Positions 7,305 through 17,400 of a stretch of DNA of 26,602 bases are shown here, piece after piece. The stretch covers positions 1 to 26,602 of the forward strand of contig JAVBKX010000047.1 in NCBI GenBank assembly GCA_031553835.1, given 5' to 3'. This stretch comes from JAVBKX01 sp031553835. Its GTDB lineage: Bacteria > Bacteroidota > Bacteroidia > Bacteroidales > Azobacteroidaceae. The number at the start of each line of letters is the position of its first letter. The stretch's first letter is position 1. Below the pieces are notes generated by a model. It was given only the letters and a program-made list of their open reading frames with translations, searched no databases and was not told the origin of the DNA. The position numbers and the translations under genes are program-made.

Positions 7305-9302
7305 ATGTATGACGACAACAACCCGGAACTGAAATATGCGTATGACTTATTGGAACATACGAATCAATCTGTCTTTCTTACCGGGAAAGCCGGAACCGGT
7401 AAGTCCACGTTCTTAAAACACATCTGTGAAAATACTCGCAAGAAACATATCGTGCTGGCTCCCACGGGAGTAGCAGCAATCAATGCTGGCGGCGTAACTT
7501 TACATTCGTTTTTCAAACTACCTTTTCGACCCATGATGCCGGATGATCCGGATTTAAATGTATATGACGGGCGGATTTTTGAATTCTTCAAATATAGAAA
7601 AGAACACATCAAAATAATCAAAGAGGTACAATTGATTATTATTGATGAAATTTCAATGGTTAGAGCCGACACCATCGACTGTATCGATCGCATTTTACGG
7701 GTCTATTCAAAAAATGGAAGAGCCCCTTTTGGCGGAAAACAACTATTATTTGTTGGCGATTTATTCCAATTGGAACCGGTGGTCACCAACGACCAAAAAG
7801 AGATTCTCAAACTCTTCTACCCTTCCCCATTCTTTTTTTCTGCACGAGTATTCAATTCCATTAATTTGATACCCATTGAATTGAGAAAAGTTTACCGGCA
7901 AAAAGACGCCGATTTTATTTCTATATTAGATCATATTCGAACCAATAACGCAACTGCATCTGACCTGCAGGCTATCAATACCCGGTATAATCCGACTTTC
8001 AATCCCGGACAAGACGACTTGTTTATTACACTGGCTACCCGGCGCGATAATGTGGATTATATAAATGAAAAGAAGCTCGAAGAAATAAAAACTCCGGAAT
8101 ATCACCACGAAGGAAGGATCGAGGGAGATTTCCCCGAAAGTAGTCTGCCGACAGCTAAAGACTTAACAATTAAAGAAGGCGCCCAGATTATTTTTCTGCG
8201 GAATGATCACACCAGAAGATGGGTAAACGGCACCATCGGACGGATTATAGAAATTACGGACACCGAAGAGATATATGCCGAATTAGATAATGGAAATGTG
8301 GTACAAATTGAACTGGAAACCTGGCGTAATTATCGATACTCTTACAATGAAAAAACAAAAAAAATTGAAGAAGAAATAATCGGTACTTATACACAATTAC
8401 CCATTAAACTGGCTTGGGCTATTACCATCCACAAAAGCCAGGGACTGACTTTTTCCAATGTGGTGATTGATTTCAGCGGAGGTGTTTTTGCCGGAGGACA
8501 AGCGTATGTGGCGCTGAGCCGTTGTACTTCACTCGCCGGAATGGTACTCAAAAAACAACTCAACAAACAAGATATTTTTATTCATCCCGAAATCATTGAA
8601 TTCAGCAAAAAATTCAACGATAAGCACCTGATCGACCGTTCGTTTAAAGAAGCTGAAGCTGATCTGCTCTATATCCAGTCTATTTCCCATTTCGATCAGG
8701 GCAATTTCAAAGATTGTATCGATATATTTTTTAAAGCCATTCATTCGCGATACGATATTGAAAAACCATTGCAAAGACGGTTTATTCAAAAAAAACTGAA
8801 CATTATCAACCGGCTCGCGACAGAAAAAGAAGAACTCAAAAATCAATTGTCGGAACAAACGGAAGCATTGAAAGAATATGCCCGGGAATATTACCTGATG
8901 GGCAATGAATGTGTCACTACAGCCCGTGATATCAAAGCCGCCATCGCCAACTTCAATAAAGCAATCAAATTGTGTCCCACATTTCTCGATGCATGGATCC
9001 GGAAAGGGATTACACTATATGATTGTGGCGAACATTTTGAAGCGGAAGGTTGTTTTAATGAAGCTGTCAGGCTCAGCCCTTCGTCTTTCAAAGCATTATA
9101 TAACCGCGGAAAAAATCGCATTGCGTTAAAAAACTATGAAGAAGCAATCTCCGATTTGGATAGAGCGGTCAGTATCAATAAAAATTCGGCCAATGCTTAT
9201 GATTATTTAAGCGATGCCTTTTATCGGCTCGGGCAGGAAGAAATGGCCGTCAAATGTAAAAGTATAGCAGATCAATTGAGAGAAGATAAATCAAACATAT
9301 AA
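7305..9302 (+). CDS. PIF1/RecD-like DNA helicase with C-terminal TPR domain
   Basis: This 665-aa SF1B-type ATP-dependent helicase probably moves 5'-3' on DNA. Walker A is GKAGTGKS (27-34), followed by APTGVAAINAGG, Walker B IIIDEISM (DE at 114-115), motif III LLFVGDLFQLEPV, an inserted SH3-like 2B segment (GAQIIFLRNDHTRRWVNG), motif V ITIHKSQGLTF (about 373-383) and motif VI AYVALSRCTSL. A helical linker of about 80 residues follows the core. Three to four TPR units then fill 529-655 (AIANFNKAIKLCP, AEGCFNEAVRLSP, AISDLDRAVSINK). TPRs are protein-binding, so the helicase probably docks on a partner. Helicase-TPR proteins of this kind occur in Bacteroidales. The substrate (G-quadruplex, R-loop or fork) is unknown. 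No promoter is evident apart from the palindrome upstream. Confidence 0.9.
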   Translation: MYDDNNPELKYAYDLLEHTNQSVFLTGKAGTGKSTFLKHICENTRKKHIVLAPTGVAAINAGGVTLHSFFKLPFRPMMPDDPDLNVYDGRIFEFFKYRKEHIKIIKEVQLIIIDEISMVRADTIDCIDRILRVYSKNGRAPFGGKQLLFVGDLFQLEPVVTNDQKEILKLFYPSPFFFSARVFNSINLIPIELRKVYRQKDADFISILDHIRTNNATASDLQAINTRYNPTFNPGQDDLFITLATRRDNVDYINEKKLEEIKTPEYHHEGRIEGDFPESSLPTAKDLTIKEGAQIIFLRNDHTRRWVNGTIGRIIEITDTEEIYAELDNGNVVQIELETWRNYRYSYNEKTKKIEEEIIGTYTQLPIKLAWAITIHKSQGLTFSNVVIDFSGGVFAGGQAYVALSRCTSLAGMVLKKQLNKQDIFIHPEIIEFSKKFNDKHLIDRSFKEAEADLLYIQSISHFDQGNFKDCIDIFFKAIHSRYDIEKPLQRRFIQKKLNIINRLATEKEELKNQLSEQTEALKEYAREYYLMGNECVTTARDIKAAIANFNKAIKLCPTFLDAWIRKGITLYDCGEHFEAEGCFNEAVRLSPSSFKALYNRGKNRIALKNYEEAISDLDRAVSINKNSANAYDYLSDAFYRLGQEEMAVKCKSIADQLREDKSNI

Positions 9303-9313
9303 AATTGAAGGTT

Positions 9314-11986
9314 ATGAAGAAGGCATTACAAATCACAGGTATCACCCTGTTAGTCATCGTTTTATTGCTTGTTATTGCTCCTTTTATTTTCCAGGGTAAA
9401 ATACTGGAATTTGTAAAAAATGAAGCCAACAAAATGCTCAATGCAAAAGTTGATTTCAAATCGCTCGATCTAAGTTTCATTCGCAGTTTTCCCAATGCAT
9501 CCGTCTCATTGCAAGATGTTTACATAGCCGGAATCAATGAATTCGAAGGCGATACCCTCTTTGCGGCGAAAGAAGTTGCTGCTACGGTCAATATCAAAAG
9601 CCTTTGGGGAGATACCGGGTACGAAATTTCGAGCATTCATTTAAAAAACGGTCGTATCCATGCTATTATGTTGGAAAATGGCAAGGCGAATTGGGATATT
9701 GTGAAAACCGACAGTACCCAGGTTGAAAAAACGGATACAACCACTACCAATTTTAAATTGAGCCTGCAAAAAGTCCTCATTAGCAATACCGATATTATTT
9801 ATACGGATGCGGTTTCCAAAATGAACCTGGAATTATTGGGGCTTGATTTAGGCCTTTCAGGAGATATGACTGCCGACAATACGCACATAGAAACCAGCTT
9901 AGAAGCTAAAGAATTATCTTTTATCTTGGATAAAATCCCTTATTTATCCAAAGCCAGGCTAATGACCGGCATAGAACTGGATGCCGATTTGAAAAATATG
10001 AAATTTACACTTACCGACAGCCGGATACAACTGAATGAAATCAAAGCTAAAATTGACGGATGGGTGTCTATGTCAGCCGAAGACCAAATTGATATGGATT
10101 TGAAATTATCAGCGCCCAACACGCAATTCAAAGATATACTCTCCATGATTCCGGCTATTTACGCCAAAGATTTTAAAGATATCAAAACCGCAGGTGAAGC
10201 TACATTGGATGCCGTAGTAAAAGGAACTATGCAGGGAGAAAATTATCCGGCATTCGATGTAAAATTAGTTGTTGCCAATGCCATGTTTCAATATCCGGCA
10301 TTACCGAAGGCCGTCACCAATATTGCTGTCAACTCACGCATTTCCAATACCGGAGGTTCTTTAGATAACACCATTGTCGATGTACCGAAAGTTCATTTTG
10401 AAATGGGCGGCAATCCTTTTGATCTCAATCTTCGAATGAGCACCCCGATGAGCGATCCTAATATTGCGCTTTCTGCCGTAGGAAATTTGGATTTAGGAAT
10501 GGTAAAAGAGGTATATCCATTGGAAGACATGGAACTGAATGGAAAATTAAATGCAAACCTGACTCTTAATACCCGGATGTCATATATCGAAAAAGAAGAA
10601 TTCGAAAAAATAAACGCAGACGGTATGCTTAGCATTTCCGGTATGAATATCGACATGGAAAATATGGATCAGGTTAAAATCAACCAGGCCAACCTCGCTT
10701 TCTCTCCCAAATATGTAGATTTGAGCGCTTTTTCCGCCCAGATTGGAAAGAATGATATTGCAGCAAACGGAAAATTAGAAAACTTCATCCCCTATTTCCT
10801 GAAAGACGGAACCTTGAAAGGAACATTGACCGTAAACTCCAATTATCTTAATCTGAACGATTTCATGACAGAAAAGGCAGATGCAAATACAGCAGGCAAC
10901 GATAGCGCCTCTTCGGTCGGAATCATCGTCATTCCCAAAAATTTAGACTTCAATTTGGCAGGCGACTTTAAGAGGGTATTGTTCGACAATTTGGATATGA
11001 GCAATGTAAAAGGGCAAATCCTTGTCAAAAACGGGAAAGTGGAAATGAAAAACTTGTCAATGAATGCATTAGGTGGAAGTTTAGGCGTGAATGGATCGTA
11101 CGATACTTCCGTGGATCCGAAACAACCTCAAGTGGCATTAGCGTTGGATATAAAAAATGTTTCTTTCGCCCAAACTTATTCCACGTTTGCTACCATTCAA
11201 CAAATAGCGCCGATTTTCGAGTCGGTACTCGGCAATTTTTCTACTTCATTCCAAATGAATACTCCCCTGGGAGCAGACTTTATGCCGGTTCTTACCAACT
11301 TCACAGCAAACGGATTGTTGCAATCGTCCGATGTTGAAGTAAAAAATGTAAAAACATTGGATATGTTAGCCGGCGCTTTAAAAAACGATCAACTGAAAGA
11401 TATCAAAATTAAAGATCTGAAATTACCGTTCTCTATTGCCGATGGTCGCGTAAAAACGCAACCTTTTGATATTAACATGGGAAGTTTAGGAAAAATGAAT
11501 CTTTCCGGAACAACCGGCTTGGATCAGACAATTGATTATACCGGAACCATCAATGTTGCCAATAAGCTGACAAAAGGATATGTTGATAACGTGAATGTGA
11601 AAATCGGAGGGACATTCAACAATCCGAAAGTGAGTGTGGATGTCGCCAATTTAGCATCCCAGGCCATCGGCAAAGCTGTAGGCGATGTAATCGGAATCGA
11701 TTTAGCCAACCAGGCGGCACAAGCCGATGCCATTCGCCAACAAGCGAAAGCCGCCGGAGATAAATTAATTGCCGAAGCTGACAAACAAGGGAAAAATCTG
11801 ATTGGCGAAGCTCAAAAAACAAAAAATCCTTTAGCCAAAGCGGCAGCTGTGGTAGCAGCCGAAGCATCTGCCAAAAAGCTAAAAGAAGAAGCTAAAAAGC
11901 AAGCCGACAAATTAAATGCTGAAGCCGAAAATCAAATACAAAAACTGAATCTGGCTCCCGTCGATTCTGTAAAGGCAAAGCAGTAA
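9314..11986 (+). CDS. AsmA-family envelope protein
   Basis: The ATG at 9314 (890 aa) is preferred over an in-frame TTG at 9305. The preceding GAAGG sits just upstream, and the signal anchor MKKALQITGITLLVIVLLLV then begins properly. One N-terminal membrane segment (about 7-27) is followed by the AsmA-type start (VDFKSLDLSFIRSFPNASVS, LQDVYIAG) and a long repetitive beta-rich periplasmic body with a DUF-type AsmA C-terminal region near 600-760. Known AsmA-like proteins are bridge-type lipid-transport or outer-membrane biogenesis factors, so transport of phospholipid between membranes is a reasonable inference. The last 110 residues form an Ala/Lys/Glu-rich helical tail (AAQADAIRQQAKAAGDKL, KKLKEEAKKQADKLNAEAE), probably a coiled coil. 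The helicase stop is 11 nt upstream and trmD starts 9 nt downstream, so the three genes are probably co-transcribed. Confidence 0.88.
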   Translation: MKKALQITGITLLVIVLLLVIAPFIFQGKILEFVKNEANKMLNAKVDFKSLDLSFIRSFPNASVSLQDVYIAGINEFEGDTLFAAKEVAATVNIKSLWGDTGYEISSIHLKNGRIHAIMLENGKANWDIVKTDSTQVEKTDTTTTNFKLSLQKVLISNTDIIYTDAVSKMNLELLGLDLGLSGDMTADNTHIETSLEAKELSFILDKIPYLSKARLMTGIELDADLKNMKFTLTDSRIQLNEIKAKIDGWVSMSAEDQIDMDLKLSAPNTQFKDILSMIPAIYAKDFKDIKTAGEATLDAVVKGTMQGENYPAFDVKLVVANAMFQYPALPKAVTNIAVNSRISNTGGSLDNTIVDVPKVHFEMGGNPFDLNLRMSTPMSDPNIALSAVGNLDLGMVKEVYPLEDMELNGKLNANLTLNTRMSYIEKEEFEKINADGMLSISGMNIDMENMDQVKINQANLAFSPKYVDLSAFSAQIGKNDIAANGKLENFIPYFLKDGTLKGTLTVNSNYLNLNDFMTEKADANTAGNDSASSVGIIVIPKNLDFNLAGDFKRVLFDNLDMSNVKGQILVKNGKVEMKNLSMNALGGSLGVNGSYDTSVDPKQPQVALALDIKNVSFAQTYSTFATIQQIAPIFESVLGNFSTSFQMNTPLGADFMPVLTNFTANGLLQSSDVEVKNVKTLDMLAGALKNDQLKDIKIKDLKLPFSIADGRVKTQPFDINMGSLGKMNLSGTTGLDQTIDYTGTINVANKLTKGYVDNVNVKIGGTFNNPKVSVDVANLASQAIGKAVGDVIGIDLANQAAQADAIRQQAKAAGDKLIAEADKQGKNLIGEAQKTKNPLAKAAAVVAAEASAKKLKEEAKKQADKLNAEAENQIQKLNLAPVDSVKAKQ

Positions 11987-11995
11987 TCCTCTGAT

Positions 11996-12676
11996 ATGCG
12001 AATTGATATAATTACCGTATTACCGGAAATGCTGGAAAGTCCCCTATCCTGCTCCATTTTAAAAAGGGCGCAGGATAAGGAATTAGTAGAAATTGTGGTT
12101 CATAATCTGCGTGATTATTCATTAGACAGAAAACATAAGCGGGTCGATGATTATCCTTTCGGCGGAACTGCAGGGATGGTGTTGCAATGCGAACCGATCG
12201 ACCGGGCTATTTCGGCGCTCAAAGAACAACGGCCATACGATGAAGTGATCTATACATCCCCTGATGGAGAGCAATTCAATCAGGGGATTGCCAACCAACT
12301 TTCTTTACAGCAAAATTTGATTATTCTTTGCGGCCATTATAAAGGAATTGATTACCGCATCAGGGAACATTTGATTACCCGGGAAATTTCGATTGGAGAC
12401 TACGTGCTTACCGGAGGAGAATTGGCTGCGGCTGTCATGGCAGATGCCATTGTGCGTGTCATTCCCGGAGTGATTGGAGATGAACAATCGGCATTGTCCG
12501 ATTCATTCCAGGACAATTTGTTGGCTCCTCCTGTATATACCCGTCCGGCTGATTATAAAGGTTGGCAAGTTCCTGAAATACTGCTTTCAGGTCATCAGGC
12601 AAAAATTCAGGCTTGGGAATTAGAACAATCATTAGACCGCACCAGGCGGTTGCGACCCGATTTATTTGGTGGTTGA
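11996..12676 (+). CDS. trmD: tRNA (guanine-37-N1)-methyltransferase
   Basis: TrmD methylates G37 next to the anticodon, using S-adenosylmethionine, and prevents +1 frameshifting. One substrate class is tRNA-Pro, and a tRNA-Pro gene lies in this window. The 226-aa protein has the SPOUT trefoil-knot motifs LCGHYKGID (111-119) and ISIGDYVLTGGE (131-142). Next are R154 in AIVRVIPGVIG and the probable catalytic D169 in SALSDSF. The N-terminus MRIDIITVLPEM is typical. Start ATG 11996 lies 9 nt after the AsmA stop, suggesting co-transcription. The gene converges on ispF with a 15-nt gap and no obvious terminator. Confidence 0.98.
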   Translation: MRIDIITVLPEMLESPLSCSILKRAQDKELVEIVVHNLRDYSLDRKHKRVDDYPFGGTAGMVLQCEPIDRAISALKEQRPYDEVIYTSPDGEQFNQGIANQLSLQQNLIILCGHYKGIDYRIREHLITREISIGDYVLTGGELAAAVMADAIVRVIPGVIGDEQSALSDSFQDNLLAPPVYTRPADYKGWQVPEILLSGHQAKIQAWELEQSLDRTRRLRPDLFGG

Positions 12677-12691
12677 AAGTAATTCAACCCG

Positions 12692-13180
12692 TCAACTTTT
12701 GGAATAGATGAGCGCCACTGCATAAGCCGACATGCCTTCTTCCCTGCCAACAAAACCCATCTTTTCAGAGGTGGTGGCTTTTAAGGATAAAGCAGATGGT
12801 TCGACTTGCATTACTTGCGACATACAAGCGATCATATCCGGAATATGCGGATTAATTTTAGGATGTTCAGCGCATACAGTAGCATCGATGTTACCCAATT
12901 CATATCCCTCTTTGCGAATGAGTTCCATCACCTGGGCAAGCAAAATTTTACTATCAATATTTTTATAGGCAGCATCTTTATCCGAAAAATGAAATCCAAT
13001 ATCCCGTAAACCGGCGGCGCCTAACAGGGCATCACAAATAGCATGAATCAATACATCGGCGTCCGAATGTCCAAGTAACCCTACTGTATGTTCTAAACGA
13101 ACCCCTCCCAGCCACAATTCACGACCAGGAGCAAAACGATGTACATCGTATCCGAATCCGACTCTGAATGGATGCATCAT
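12692..13180 (-). CDS. ispF: 2-C-methyl-D-erythritol 2,4-cyclodiphosphate synthase
   Basis: IspF cyclises 4-diphosphocytidyl-methylerythritol 2-phosphate to the cyclodiphosphate with loss of CMP, in the MEP isoprenoid pathway. The 162-aa length is normal. Metal ligands are D12 and H14 (GYDVHRF) and H46 (HSDADVLIHA). GLRDIGFHFSDKD is the conserved substrate loop, and the C-terminus has KATTSEKMGFVGREEG. Two tandem ATGs (13180 and 13177) can start it. The first overlaps the porV stop as TAATG, indicating translational coupling. It is the last gene of the FAH-porU-porV-ispF run. The link between isoprenoid synthesis and T9SS is probably only genomic, but the order also exists in Porphyromonas as I recall. 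Confidence 0.97.
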   Translation of the reverse strand: MMHPFRVGFGYDVHRFAPGRELWLGGVRLEHTVGLLGHSDADVLIHAICDALLGAAGLRDIGFHFSDKDAAYKNIDSKILLAQVMELIRKEGYELGNIDATVCAEHPKINPHIPDMIACMSQVMQVEPSALSLKATTSEKMGFVGREEGMSAYAVALIYSKS

Positions 13181-14361
13181 TACCTCATTAATCCTTTCAA
13201 ACCATCCATATCGAATGTCAAGCTAAAACGCAAAGTCTGATCCAACGGATTGGAAGGAACAGTGGATACTAAATAGGCTGCATCCAATTGGAATACATTC
13301 AGTTTGAAACCTGCGCCAAATGAAAAATACTGCCGATTTCCCTTGTTGGGATTTTCATAGAAATAACCGCCCCTGACAAAGAATTTTTGATCATAGGCAT
13401 ATTCCGCACCAAACGACCACATAATTTCCTCAAATTCTTCTTTCGCTCCTCCTGGTGCGTCAGAAAAAGATTGAAACATGCCCGAAATAGGAGAAATAGC
13501 ATTGTAGTCTTCTATAGCCGCTACTTTTTCGGCGGCTTCCATCCCTTCTGTATCCGGACGGGTCGGAACCAACAACTTGTTGGCATCCAAATTTAATGAA
13601 AGAGTATTGTAATCATCCAACGGGAACAGGAAAGATCCCCCCAACCGCAAATTAGTAGGTAAGAAATTACTGGTGTTGCCTCCGTCGTACGAAATTTTAG
13701 GCCCGATATTGGAAATATCAAACCCTAATCCCAATAAACATTCGCTGCTACCAGCCATTACATACGAATTATAGTAACCGGCTATATCGGCTCCAAAGCT
13801 GCTTCCCGGACGTAAGTCTGAGGTATTACCGGTAGTTCCCGTCCCTAAATCCGAATAGATAAAACGGAAAGCCACCGCTCCGGAAAATTTCTCAGATAAT
13901 TTCAGCGAATAACTTAAATCGACAGCCATTTCGTATGGGTGAAGAGTTCCAGTACTATATTGTCCGTCTTCTGTCATGTTTATTTCCCCCATCGAAAAAT
14001 AACGAAGTGAAGCGCCAATAGCCTGTCTGTCCTCATCTCCCAGCTTAAAATATCCGGAAAGGTAAACCAGGTCTATATCATCTACTAACTGACGCAACCA
14101 GGGAGTGTACGACAATTGAAGTCCTGCTTTACTATAAGCAAACGCATATTTGGCAGGATTCCAATACTGCGATGCCATATCCGGATCTGTAGCGGCGCCC
14201 ACATCGCCCATCCCTCCTCCACGAGCATCGGGAGCAATAGTAAGCGACGGCACTCCTGTAAACAAAGGATTAAAATTATCATTCTTGATATCATCGGCCG
14301 CTAAAACCGGAAACGAACAAATGATACCACATACTATAATGACGAATTTAAACTGATTCAT
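13180..14361 (-). CDS. porV: T9SS outer-membrane protein PorV (LptO)
   Basis: PorV is an outer-membrane beta-barrel of the FadL-like type. It collects cargo leaving the T9SS translocon and presents it to the sortase PorU. The 393-aa protein has a Sec signal peptide (MNQFKFVIIVCGIICSFPVLA, cleavage about residue 22). The family N-terminal signature follows (TIAPDARGGGMGDVGAATDP, then SQYWNPAKYAFA, about 40-75). The rest shows alternating beta strands (AVDLSYSLKLSEKFSGAVAF, FGADIAGYYNS) up to the terminal strand LRFSLTFDMDG. It lies 48 nt after porU on the same strand and its stop overlaps ispF. The adjacent porU makes the assignment strong. A PorP-type protein or generic FadL relative is less likely. 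Confidence 0.93.
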   Translation of the reverse strand: MNQFKFVIIVCGIICSFPVLAADDIKNDNFNPLFTGVPSLTIAPDARGGGMGDVGAATDPDMASQYWNPAKYAFAYSKAGLQLSYTPWLRQLVDDIDLVYLSGYFKLGDEDRQAIGASLRYFSMGEINMTEDGQYSTGTLHPYEMAVDLSYSLKLSEKFSGAVAFRFIYSDLGTGTTGNTSDLRPGSSFGADIAGYYNSYVMAGSSECLLGLGFDISNIGPKISYDGGNTSNFLPTNLRLGGSFLFPLDDYNTLSLNLDANKLLVPTRPDTEGMEAAEKVAAIEDYNAISPISGMFQSFSDAPGGAKEEFEEIMWSFGAEYAYDQKFFVRGGYFYENPNKGNRQYFSFGAGFKLNVFQLDAAYLVSTVPSNPLDQTLRFSLTFDMDGLKGLMR

Positions 14362-14409
14362 ACAAAAATTACTTCAAAATTCTTAATAATAAACTCTTTC
14401 ATTTGTCTT

Positions 14410-17400
14410 TTATTGCCCTACCACTACAATTTTTTTAGCTTCCGTTGTCGTTTTACTGTCGGCAGTTTTAATAGCAGCCTGATAAACATACACTCCGGGA
14501 TCTACTTGTTGTCCGTTATCTCCAACTAAGTTCCACTCAATCGGATAAGATTCCATCCAATCGGTTGACCCTCTTTCTTTATGTCTCCAGACAGGTCGTC
14601 CGGAAAGATCATAAATGAATAGTTCGACTTCCACATCTGTATTCGGACGATCGTGTTGCAATATAAAAGACGTCCTTGCTTTGGCCGGATTAGCGGAAGC
14701 CATCAAATCAAACAAACGAGGTTTAATGGAAGCATCTACATAAAATTCAACCGTTTGAGAAGTTGAATTATTCAGCAAATCCCAAACTTTGAATTCCAGG
14801 GTATGCTTGCCTGCAGGCAGATCAGGAATAGAGAAACGCACGGTGCCTTTACCATATTCATCACCCGGTACAAAATAATTATTGAGAGGATAGGTTGTAA
14901 ATGGAGAGCGGTCAATCGTAAGGATTATATCATGCCCCAAACTGCTTCCTGTCATATTTATTCCGATATCATCCATTACTTCGGCTATAAAATAAGGTGT
15001 GGAATTAACAATATCTCCGGACTTAAAAGCAGTAGAATTGAGATAAAGATAATTGATTACCGGTCCATCCGGATCATTTGGAATATTATCGGCCATACCA
15101 TTCAATATATATTTCATAAATGAACCATTCACTTCTTCAGAAGTAGCATAGCTGGACGCATAGAAATTCATTTTCCCTTTATTGTCGCTCATATCAATAT
15201 CGTACGGAATCCGGAATTGAACATTAAAAGTTCCATTTTTCACGGAATCTATGCCCATAAAAATAGTACCCGGATAATCTTTATAAGCAAATCTTCCGCC
15301 TTCGTTATTCACAATAACAGATTGTATGGTCTGTTGGCTTCCCAACGCTGTAACATCTAATCTGCCATTAAACTGAGTATCCACATCACCGGCCGCATTG
15401 AGTACTACACCGGATAAGCGGATTAATTCCATTCCTTTAAAATGCACATTATCGTTATCCACCGGCGCTCCATTAATCTCCCTGATTTCAATGCCTGGTT
15501 TTGGATAGTTCAAACGAAGGGCAGGATCTCCTAATAAAATGTAATTCAATTTATTAGCATCGCTTTGCAACGCGACTTTGCTTTGGCGCATAATGTCGCC
15601 CAAACGCAGATACTCCCCATCTTGTTGGACAAACAAATGTTCTGTAAATTGTTTATTTATATCAAAATTATTTGAAATATATACCAGGCGGGTCGTTGTA
15701 AACAGTGCAATACCTCCGCCTTGCTTGTTGAGTAAAACGGCTTCTCCGGCTGAACCGGATAAACAATCAAACCATCCGAAACTACAAGTAGCCGTAATCC
15801 AAAGAGGCAAGTTTTTAAAAGACATCTGATTTACTTTGGCCATAGTAATAAAATTTTCAGCCGCCAAACCGCTTTTACTTCCATGTCCCATATAATTAAA
15901 AAGGAACACACCACTTTTGAATAATTCATCCAATTTTCTATTGGCTCCCGGATACCCCGACTTCCCACCGGTCACATCTTCCTTAAATCCATCCAAATAA
16001 ACTTTATTAAGCAAATATTCCGGATGTCTCAGCTCTACAATATTGGAAATCTGTTCGGCCTGTGCAGCATGTTGGCAAAAAGAATTTCCCGCGTTTTTGT
16101 TATCCGAGTTATCTGCCGCAATGATGAGATTATTTTTCCATTTTCCACGGTTTGTATTATTCATATAATGAATAATTTTTTCGACCACTGTGGTTGCCTC
16201 CGCCTGCGTACGAACAGGTAAACGGCCTATTCCTAACATCAAGACCGAAGAACCCAACGATTCATTCGCATCCCGCAAAAAGCCAAAATAATCATCCGTG
16301 CCATAAGAAGTCGCTTCATTCAAAGATTCTGCCACCTGGTATGTCAACAGAAAATTATTTTTATTCAAATTCTTTGCATCACTAACCAAAAAACGATTAT
16401 CATAAATTCCATCGCCAAACAGCAACAGGTAGCGGGGTCTGTCCCCTTCTGTCTCCGCCCGGTCATAAAACATTTTCATAAACCGGCGATAAGCTGTCGC
16501 ATCAAACGTACCGGAAGCAAATTCATTATAGATTTGCGATGCTTCTGCCACCGTCACTCGCAAATGAGAACGGGTGCGGTGTTCCTCTGCCAACATATTG
16601 GCCTGAGGAAGAAAGACACGAGGACAGATAATAACCATATCCGTTTGTGGCAATGCGTGTAAATCCTGATTTTCGACCACGCCTAATGAAATCGGTTTGG
16701 GAAAGGATTTGTCAGGATTAACCAAAGCAAATTCAGAAAGAGTACTCCCGGACGGACTGGAAATAAACTGTAAGTTACTGCCTGAAGGTGTCGTTTTTAC
16801 CAATTTTGCATTGTAATTATCACTTACATCAAATACCAATAAGCCTGAAGCATTGCCAATTTCATATTTTACCGGAGATTGAGTGGATGATCCGGCTGAG
16901 TATTGCGGCTTGTTGCGGAAAAACAAGCAGGCTTCCCCGTAATTTTTCAACTCCCTTTCTACATTCAATCGAATAAAATTTAATGCCGCCAAAGAAGCTG
17001 AACCGGAAAAAATCACATCAACAGTGTTTTGTTCTTGTAAATTAGTGCAAGATACCGTAGATGTTTTTATACTTCCATGATCATCGCTCAATGATGTTTT
17101 CATGTACGAAGCAGCGATCATTTTCACGCCATTCACATTCATGGCTACTTCTGCACTTGTGAGAGTTCCCGCTGCAAACGACAATGTTGCATTGCCAGAC
17201 GATTTTGCACCCGGAATGTCGAATCGAAATGTTTGTTTTGTATTATTGATAAAATTTTCACCAAATAACTCGCGTCCCGAATCTATAACCGAAAATAAAT
17301 CTTTTTCATGCAGATAATAGTCGATAAAAGTATTCATGCCGACAGGAGATCCGCTTCCGGCATCGATCGACTCCATTTCTTTCGGCCCGCGTTCGCCTTG

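Noticed and set aside
11616..11867. Leu/Arg-rich minus-strand ORF in the AsmA 3' region
   Set aside because: It arises from the repetitive Ala/Lys codons of the AsmA coiled-coil tail.
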